From: Ophiosphaerella korrae
Lineage: Eukaryota; Ascomycota; Dothideomycetes; Pleosporales; Phaeosphaeriaceae
Direction: 5' to 3'
Length of the DNA: 64,000 bases
Assembly: GCA_028456385.1 (NCBI GenBank)
Contig: JALNQF010000058.1
Location: forward strand, 124,001-188,000
Both the position numbers and the translations under genes were made by a program. Positions 56,314 to 64,000 of the stretch are shown here, in pieces. Every line of letters starts with the position of its first letter. Position 1 is the first letter of the stretch. The notes under the pieces are model-generated. The model made no database searches, was not told where the DNA came from, and saw only the letters and a list, made by a program, of their open reading frames with translations.

Positions 56314-57835
56314 GACCGCGGTTCTGGATCTACTAAGCTGATAACAGCAAGGAGTGTCAATTTGAAGCGCGTGCGCGTCTAAGCTCTGGGCAGCTCTGAT
56401 GTGTGCATAGACTTGGGTGTATCAAAAATAGATATCCATGCCAATAACTATTTTAGCTGGCTGTTGCTGTTGGTCCAGTCTCTGAAACGTCCGAGATCAG
56501 GCTCGTAATTGGTGGACAACAAGGCGTTTGGGAGAATACTGAAACTGCACCCAGGCTTACTGATGTATGCTTATGGCGAAGCTGACAGGGTAAGATGCAG
56601 GTTCCAGGAGCAGGTCGACTCGGAGAAAATAGAGAAGAAACAGAAGGACGGTGTTTCATTCAAGTGGTTCGTACTGTTGGAAGTCTTGTTGTGGGAGAGG
56701 AAAGATTGGTTGAATTGGCGCTGTTGATGATGTTGGGGCTGAGCGATGCAGCCTGGCGGCCTGGGTGGGCGCTTATGGCAAGTGCAGATGGTGGAGTAAG
56801 TGAAACACAGTGGCAGAAAAGCATCTATGTCGTGTAAGTGTGCATGTTGCTATGCAAGTGAAGCCCTGAATGTCGTGGGAAAAGAAAAGGGACAGAATGA
56901 AAAAGACGGCGATGGTCGGGGCCAAAGCTAAAGGAAGCCACAATGGCGTTCGTTGCTAAGAGGGAAGGGAACGGCATGAGCGAGGCTTCAGTGGAGCTGA
57001 GGCACCCATGAACGAGGGCTCCTCGTTGGCTGGTGAGAAGCCGAAGCCGTCGCTCATCTCCTGAATGTTTGGTGAAATGATTGCACCAAGACCCTAATAT
57101 TAAGTGGGGTCAGGACAGAAGCTGAAACCATCGCATTTCTTCAGCTGCCCACGGGCAATGGAGAGTTCCTAGGTGCTAGTAGACTAGTAGGCTAGACAAA
57201 GGAAAGGATCGCTCGGGAGCTGAGCAGATCAAATCGATCTCACATCATCCGAGAAGTGCGAGCGGTTAGATACCACGCTTCGGCTGGTGCCCCCCTGTGC
57301 GCAGGGTGCAGGGTGCACCCACGCGGTCGCCAGCATTGAAAACTCTCCACAACGCATAATAACAAGAGACCTGACCAGTGCCTGACACTGCCTGCTCATT
57401 TTCGCTCAGGACCCTCAGGCATTGACGCTACAGTATGGCATAATTACTCCGTCATGATCATCGCCGTCGTCGGCCCACTGGCCCTTTTTCTCTCTTTTGC
57501 GCCGCTACCAGTCTATGGCCGACTTGATGGCCACGCACGCCAGCGCAACGGCCCCGAAGCGCCCATTGTGTGGCACAGTCTTGTCGCAGAGTGCGCCGGC
57601 CCTGAATATAGATTATGACACCTCGCTGCACGGGCCACATAGTATCTGATAGAGATGGCACTGGCATAGTCAACATGGAGCAGCTCTGTGACACAGTCAT
57701 TTATGAACGACTGGTTGTTTCGCATGACAACGCTTCGATGTATTACGTGGTACAACACTAGGTACCTAAACCAAGCACCACATGCAGTCATGTAACAAGT
57801 GGATCATGCCACTATCATCACTTTCCTCTCCTGTC
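56314..57835. other. 1.5-kb intergenic region
   Basis: Upstream of the CBM-like gene. No gene supported; short frames lack family features. Confidence 0.4.
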
Positions 57836-59475
57836 TCACTGGAAGCTCGTTGCCAAAATTTCTGGCTTTCTGGCCTCCAAGTCAAGGATCATCTGTCCAA
57901 ACAGCCCATTCGCCCACGAGAACCACTGCCTCGTCCACTTACTGGCGTTGAAGCTATTGATACTCTCGTGGATCAAACCAAGCCCGTCTGTGCTACTCAG
58001 AATCTGTCGCAACTCATTAATAATCTCAGTGTCGTTGTTACTAGTGAGAATCCTCATAATGGATGCCTGTACAAACATTCAGCGTCTTCTTCATATCAAT
58101 AATATCTTTGTACCACCTACCATAGGCCACGCATTTCCAGGACCAGCATGAGGGCCACCCACCGCGTTGATTACGGGACCGCGCATAAAATACGGATTGG
58201 ACGCGCCAAGCACAAGGGCTCGTGTGTTAGCATACGTCTCTTGGTTGACCTGGTATCCTAGGAACGGCGCAGATAGGAGTGATGGGATATTGGCATCATC
58301 CATGATGGTGGAGGAACCATAACCGTCGACCTCAAAGGCATAGATCCTGCCGTACTTTGGATGGTTCACAGTCCCGTGATTTTCGATCGCTTCATGAAGG
58401 TCCTTGGAGAGAGTCGACATTCGCTGAGCCAGCGATGCTGAATTGCTAGTATTAAGCTGACGCATTATTTCAGAAGTTGAGGCGAGTGACGCGCTCAGCA
58501 TCATGTTTGCTGGAATGTAGAACTGGAAGATGGTTGAGTCGTCGCTAGGTCGAAATCCTGACCTGATGAGGCCTGTACCCTTTGCAATTGGATTACCAAT
58601 TCCGTCGTTACTGAATGTTTCCGTGGATCTTGTTGTAAGACGAGTGAAGGTGTATGGACTTTGCAATACGGCTCCGTCATCGCCATATGTTGGCAAAGTC
58701 ATGTCCTGGGCCACCTTGAGAACAGCTTCCACGGCCTGGGTCCACTTGAATTTGCCGAAGAACGTGGAGTCACCTGTCGCCTTATAATAGTCGGCCGATA
58801 TCTGGAGAAAGGCTGCCAGCGAGTCAAGCTCGTATTTGCACTCGAACACTGAACTATTCGAATAGGGTGGATGTACATTGTCTTGGGACGAGGCATCATT
58901 CGGCTGTGCCTGCAAGCCTGACTCACGTGGCGGCTGAAAGGAATTACAGTATGGAGAAGTGAGCAGATAGCGCGCTTGTAGGTTAATCACGCCTCGGAAA
59001 AGGCTTGCTAGAGAATCTGTACCATTGCTCGCTTTTAGTAAAGGAAGGTAGCTCTGCATCTGATTTGCGGAGTCCCTTAACCACGTCGCGTCTATGTCAC
59101 CAGTGACCAGAAATGCCTTGCCAATTGGTGAGTGGTTTGACCAACTTCTGTTACCAGGTAACTTACTAGCTCCGCCCCATCGTCCGCGGCATTACCATTC
59201 CATTTGATGGCAGTATCTAGGGTATTGGGAAATGTATTCTGAAAAAGTCTGTAGAGGTCTGGATCGGCAATGACCGATTTCATGCGTAGTATCGTGTCTT
59301 CAAGCACCTGGGACTTGTAGGTGCGGCAGTTTTCGACAGGCCGTTGGTAGGCGAGCTTGTATTTGCCGGAGCTGAGAGGGCCATGGACTTCTTTTGCGTA
59401 GTCGATGTACTTTGGGCATTCCTGTGTCAATACCAATTGAGGTAAGAGTACTGCCGTAATGGCGGATACCCACAT
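57836..59475 (-). CDS. Secreted GH125 exo-alpha-1,6-mannosidase
   Basis: Three exons (59475-59167, 59116-58121, 58066-57836; introns 50 and 54 nt) give 511 residues. A signal peptide (about residues 1-17, cleavage after VLT) precedes [15 protein letters not shown]. Family features: [45 protein letters not shown], and the C-terminal [25 protein letters not shown] and [12 protein letters not shown]125 enzymes (DUF1237) hydrolyse alpha-1,6-mannosidic bonds with inversion; fungal members are secreted or Golgi enzymes acting on mannans or N-glycans. Splicing restores AWPM|ASIM. Several N-glycosylation sequons occur. Confidence 0.93.
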
Positions 59476-59554
59476 GTTGTTGCTTGGATGTGTGTAGTTT
59501 GCAAAAGAGGCAGAAATGAGCAGCGAGATTCTTAGATATATTCACGTTATGAAG

Positions 59555-59629
59555 ATTCTCACCCGGCCTCGCAAGATCTTTGAAGTAAACGAGATTCACT
59601 TGAGGATATGAGGAGAATTCTCACCCGGC
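59555..59629 (-). promoter_or_regulatory. Two 13-bp direct repeats upstream of the GH125 gene
   Basis: ATTCTCACCCGGC occurs at 59555-59567 and 59617-59629 (GCCGGGTGAGAAT in the sense of the gene), 80 and 142 bp before the ATG. The spacing of 62 bp and the promoter position suggest a duplicated regulator site; the binding factor is unknown. Confidence 0.35.
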
Positions 59630-61344
59630 TTGGTCGGGTGGCAGCAAATGCCAATCGGCGCTTTCCATTGCAAATTACTACCCAGGTATACCCCGCTGAT
59701 GATCCCATGAGCATCTGCCCCTGAGCGGATGTCATTGTGACCATGAGTGTAGAATCGTCCAGCTAGGTATGCATGATGCACGGGAACAGGGGAGCCGCTT
59801 TCAAAAACAGAAGGTGCTTGCCTAATAAGCACGTGGATGCGGAGATGGCGGGGGTTGAGACAGCAGGTATTTAGCACGCGACGCTTAGTTGCATAGCGCG
59901 TGCATAGCTACTCGCTGCACCGACCACCACAAACAAATAGACTAGTAGAATTATCTCCATGATGATCAACACCATCCGACAAGTACATCAATAATTGAAG
60001 GAATCTGCACACTATGTTTGCACCAGCTATTCAGCATGTTGGCCAAGCCTCACGAAGCATACAAATTTCGTGTCAGGCAAGTCAAGAGTGGCAACACGGA
60101 GCCGATGTTCTTATGAACAGCCTTCACCAATCTTAAACCCAACCAAACTCATTACCTACCGAAACCGGCACTGTGACACCTAGCTCATTTTCTTCCTTAC
60201 TCATGTGGCTCCAGCACGATGGTCGGGTGTGGTGATGCATCGCAGCGTTGAGCAAAATTGATGTGCATAAGATCGGTCACCACCTTTATGCAAACTGAGT
60301 TTGTCTGGCTTGCAGATGTACATACGGACGCGTCTGACGGTGAAAGGTCTCGAGCACCCCCGTTTATCAGCACTCGGCAATCAGGCTGGTGTTTGCCTCT
60401 CCATAAACAAAAAAAGTGGGATATTCATTCTCCTCACAATAATGCCAAGCGCATAAACAGGGCATGCACTGCATAACTATCTTTCTAGGAACCTTGTACT
60501 ACTCCCGTCAGACTCGTAACTATCGAGAAAAAGATCCTAGATAGTACCGATAGCTTTTGGCTGCCGCGCCTTAGGTCACCTATATCCAAATTGTTTAGAC
60601 AGATGAAGAGACGGAAAGGCGGAAATATGGAGAGCTATGGGGTTCAAGAGCCAGGGAGCCGGAGTCGGGGCTGTGGGCTTGAGAGCTGGGGAGCTAGAAA
60701 CCTTGAGCCAGACAATCATTGCTGTTTTCGAAGTTGCTGTGGGGGATCGGAGGTTTGGAAGGCGTCGGACGCTATGAGAAATTAGAGATTAGACGTTTTG
60801 TAGGAGCTCGGAGGCTTTGGATGCTTTCGAGTCGAGTTGGGCGTTGTGGGAGGCTATGAAGGCATTGTGGGGATTTTGTGAGAGGCTGTAAGCTTTGCAG
60901 GCTTTGGAGGCGCAGATGCGAGGCTTCATGTAATTCAGAGTCTCAAGCTATGCACTAGTAACAAGCTTGTGAGACTGGGAAACCAGTTCCTAAAGCGTCC
61001 CTGGATGGTAAGACATCCAGATGTTTCCTGTGCGTTGAGATTCATTTGTGTTGGGTTCGCGGAATTCCGAAGGAGCATACTTGACATGTCGGAGTCTCTA
61101 GAGGCTTTGGAGGTTTTGGAGGTGTTATGGGAAAGTTGGAGGTTTCGTGAGAGAAGATCGGAGGTGGGGAACCTGGGTGCCACGTGCTAGGCCACCAGCA
61201 TCGCAACACAGGCATCTCGCCATCGACAACCACATAACCAACAGTGTATCACATCTTTTTCTGGCGCGGTTTATTCTCTAGACATAAGCAGTTGCTCCGA
61301 ATGGATCAGCTTCATCTCTATGCTACGTCAGCTTCCGTGCAACC
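59630..61344. other. Intergenic region with G-rich degenerate repeats
   Basis: 1.7 kb without a gene. From about 60600 to 61165 the plus strand is rich in GGAGGCTTTGGA-like units (for example at 60810, 60885-60910 and 61100-61125), making a degenerate minisatellite-like tract. Confidence 0.45.
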
Positions 61345-62769
61345 ATGTCTTCAAATTTTGCTACAGTCCCAGCACGAAGGGCTCATCCAAAGTCGCGACT
61401 AGGATGTGCAGACTGTAAACGTAGGCGGGTCAAGGTACGTACTGGACGTCTGTTATATATACACAGCCCATGCAACGGGTCCCCTTGCACCACTAATTAG
61501 TCTAGTTAGTGTGATGAAAGTCGACCAGAGTGTAGCAATTGCCAAAAACGCGGTGTGAAGTGCAGTTATTTGGACTTCGACCCGTCTCCTCAAAGCAGAG
61601 CCTCAGCTTCGGATGAATGCTCGCAAGGGCCTGTCGCGCCGATGGTTCATGTGTTTCCCGTCAAGCAAGTAGAGAGCGCCAACACATTTTTACAAGAAGA
61701 GATCCAGGATGTGCTGCTTCGAGATTTCTCAGTGTCAGACCGCCCGAAGCTGAAGATCATACTAAATCATTTCGCAAGCAAAACTATCCCGACTCTTTCC
61801 CCGGGCGCACTATCAAGGCTAGCATGGTGCGAAGCGTTGCCAAAGCTAGCAATGCAACAGCGTTATGTGCTTCATGGCATTTTGGCTGTTGGAGGCTTAC
61901 ATCTATCCATGTTGGTTGATTCAGCACAAGAGAGAGACGACTTCCAAAACCAAGCTGCCACTCAGATGAACATCGGAATGGCCAACTACCGCGAAGACGT
62001 CAAAGAAGTGAAACTTAGCAATGCTGAACCGCTATTCGCATTTTCCACGATGATTACTACATTTGTTCTCGGTACCGCAGGCAGCAAATGCAAGACTGTT
62101 CTAGAATCTTGCAAAAAATCGATACCTCAAACTGATCGCCATGAAGATTATTTATCATCTTTAGTACAATCTATCAGTAGGGTATTTCGAGCCATACGTG
62201 GGGTACTTGTCATTCTGGTTCCATGTTACCATTTCCTTCGCAGAGGAAAGTTCGAGGCCATCCTGGAGCGGTCTTGGTGGCCACTACCAGTTCCAAAGAC
62301 CACCGAAGAATTCGAAAACGATCGAAAGTTGCAACAATTGGAAGTGATGTGGTCTCAGCCAGGAAAGCCATACGAGTACTCCTTCGATACGTTTCGAAGT
62401 GCGCTGAAGAGTCTACGCGAAGACTTTGCTCTTCTATCGCGGCTTGCCCATTGCTCATTTCCAGGCGACTCCGAAGGCGCGAAGACATTCGATTGGACCG
62501 CAGCATTAAACTGGCCAGTCCAGTTGAACCTGGAATTTCTCTCACTACTCGAACAACGCCGTATGGAATGCTGGGTTCTTTTAGCGCATTATGCACTTTT
62601 ACCATCTAAGGCTTCGATGAATCCTTGGCTGGACGGCTTTGCTACCAACATCGTCGCAACTGCAGCACTTGTGATAGGGGAAGAAAACTGGCACTGGATC
62701 GTATGGCCTGCTGATGCTCTTGGGATTGACCTGAAGGTGTACTCTTCAAGACTGTGCTTAATTCAGTAA
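61345..62769 (+). CDS. Zn2Cys6 transcription factor
   Basis: Two exons (61345-61434, 61510-62769) encode 449 residues. The binuclear cluster is split by the 75-nt intron: CADCKRRRVK then CDESRPECSNCQKRGVKC, giving C-x2-C-x6-C-x6-C-x2-C-x6-C with Cys at 21, 24, 31, 38, 41 and 48. The rest is an alpha-helical region of the Fungal_trans_2 type (RYVLHGILAVGGLHLSM; AFSTMITTFVLG) ending WHWIVWPADALGI. DNA-binding regulator, probably of a metabolic or sterol-type pathway; the target is unknown. The stop TAA at 62767 sits inside a GTAAGT donor, so an alternatively spliced C-terminus is possible. Confidence 0.85.
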
Positions 62770-63192
62770 GTACAGTCACGAGTATCGTTCCTGTCTTATC
62801 GCTGGGTATAGCTGCATTCACTGTCAGATGGGGAGTGACGAGAGAGAGAGAGAGTGGGGAAGTGGTTGGTTAGTTGGCTTTGTTTACCATGGTCTGAGCT
62901 CACTCTCTTACTTTTGTGTTTGAACGACTCCCTCGATTTGAAATTCATCACCAACTCTTATTACAAAGCCCTTGGATCTATCCGAAATCACAAATCGTTT
63001 TTTCTCTAAGCTCTTCTTCGAGTGGCAATGCCTGTCGTATGGGGCTTCAGCCCAGAGACACGTTGGGCCACCAACCAGGTCACCAGCAGCAACAGCAACA
63101 GCACCCACACGAACTATTTCGTTTCATTCAACTTCAAATCGATTCTTAATTTAGAAAATAAATCTCTTCATTCAACATGTAAAGAGTTCAGC
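62770..63192. other. Intergenic DNA with a GA repeat
   Basis: A short (GA)n run lies near 62838-62851. No gene recognised. Confidence 0.45.
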
Positions 63193-64000
63193 AACCATGC
63201 CAACAAAGCATGCTGACTATGTGCCTCAGCGTAGATCAGTGAGAATTGACGCGGTCTCGATCCGTCAATGCCATCGAAGAAGGCTCGGACGTCGAACACG
63301 AACCTTGATTCCGTTTGAAATTCGTATACCCAAAAGGAATCGACTCCGATGACAAATTTCCCGTGCCGGCGAAATATACACAGATTGCACAAGCGGACGG
63401 TGAGGAATACGATGAAGAAGTATCGTCGACCTAGGCTTTCATCACAGTTCTCGAACCCGAGTTGCCAACTAACTACCATCTGACGACTCACCCTGGTATA
63501 AGCACTACGAGCAGAATTATCGCACCATCGTTGTGAGCAGTTACGAGACCTATGCTTCTCGCATGGGTCCAAATGCTATGAAAGCCTGGTACAAGACTAC
63601 GCAAGGCCAGAACTTGGAATTTATGTCTGGCACCTTCATTCAACAGTTGGCGAATTTCCCTTCTAGCCCTAAGGGTCGTTTCCGTGGAATCATCTGTGAT
63701 GAAATACAGTATGGTCTTTGGAACCTTTCGGACTTTTGGAACGCTATATCATGGGCATGTGCAGACAGATCTTTCTCTTTTCCTGTACCCTAGCTTCTAG
63801 AGCTCAGTTCTCGAGTCATGATTCGAGACGCATCACACAACTACACTCGAGAAACCAATCCGTATGAGGTAGACAACTCAAACCCTGCCGCGGCGTATCG
63901 ATTTACACGTCGTTATTTCGAATATTTGATCCTGCAATCAGAATTATACGATAATATCGACAAAGCTCGTATCGCTCGCAAGATACTCAAACATTTTATA
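63193..64000 (+). pseudogene. Decayed SNF2-like helicase, continues past the window
   Basis: Protein-like segments occur in order but in changing frames with stops. They are an ATG-led MPTKHADYVPQRRSVRID at 63196, then FVYPKGIDSDDKFPVPAKY, then WYKHYEQNYRTIVVSSYETY at 63494-63553. GRFRGIICDEIQYG follows near 63679 and ends in TAG at 63792; the tail frame ILQSELYDNIDKARIARKIL runs to the edge. The IVVSSYETY and ICDEIQ segments resemble SNF2-type motifs Ia/II (DE[AG][HQ]). The many stops suggest a dead copy. Without the downstream sequence the call is tentative. Confidence 0.45.

Noticed and set aside
56940..57130. Minus-strand short frame with MSDGFGFSPANEEPSF
   Set aside because: Only 33 codons and no partner exon found; cannot be separated from chance.
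1..64000. CRISPR arrays, prophage, bacterial-type operons or insertion sequences
   Set aside because: Intron-rich eukaryotic genes throughout; no regularly spaced repeats and no transposase or integrase frame were found.

Overview
The window is nuclear DNA of a filamentous ascomycete, most likely a pleosporalean dothideomycete. The evidence is short GT-AG introns (about 45-60 nt) with CTAAC/CTAAT branch sites, Zn2Cys6, SAT4-rhodopsin and GH125 families, dispersed 5S rRNA sequence and an SRA-YDG protein. The order-level placement is inference. Gene models were assembled by hand from splice signals and protein-family continuity, so exon limits are given in each entry. No gene cluster or operon-like unit is evident; genes are mostly independent housekeeping loci.

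Left part (0-10 kb): an intact SAT4-type membrane protein (427-1849), a decayed relative on the other strand (about 2860-3732), a divergent FAD monooxygenase, the 25S rRNA m5C methyltransferase RCM1, and a four-exon SRA-YDG (modified-cytosine reader) protein. From 10 to 18.7 kb: SAGA subunit SPT20 with a large polyglutamine tract, an APC-superfamily amino acid/GABA permease, a D-2-hydroxyacid dehydrogenase and a tiny zinc-ribbon protein. From 19 to 30.4 kb the DNA is gene-poor: a bestrophin-like channel with a probable frameshift in a poly-A run, an atypical protein kinase lying between two pieces of 5S rRNA sequence, a seven-TM RGS protein, more than 3 kb without recognisable genes, and a small SRPBCC protein.

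Middle part (31-46.5 kb) is dense and conserved: a small heat-shock protein, a Cys-rich orphan, PAN3 (mRNA deadenylation), adenosine kinase, a tRNA-Thr gene, ribosomal protein uL2, APC4 (cell cycle) and a NIPA-type Mg2+ transporter. Right part (48-64 kb): an acidic disordered protein divergent from delta-COP (RET2), a carbohydrate-binding-like protein, a secreted GH125 exo-alpha-1,6-mannosidase, a Zn2Cys6 regulator and, at the edge, remains of a SNF2-like helicase.

The most striking observation is the tRNA-Thr(UGU) gene at 39636-39778. Besides a normal 12-nt intron at position 37/38, its D-arm is interrupted by a 59-nt segment with all the marks of a spliceosomal (mRNA-type) intron: GTACGT at the 5' end, a CTAAC branch site, and CAG at the 3' end. 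Removing both segments gives a complete cloverleaf, while box A, box B and the T-run terminator remain intact.
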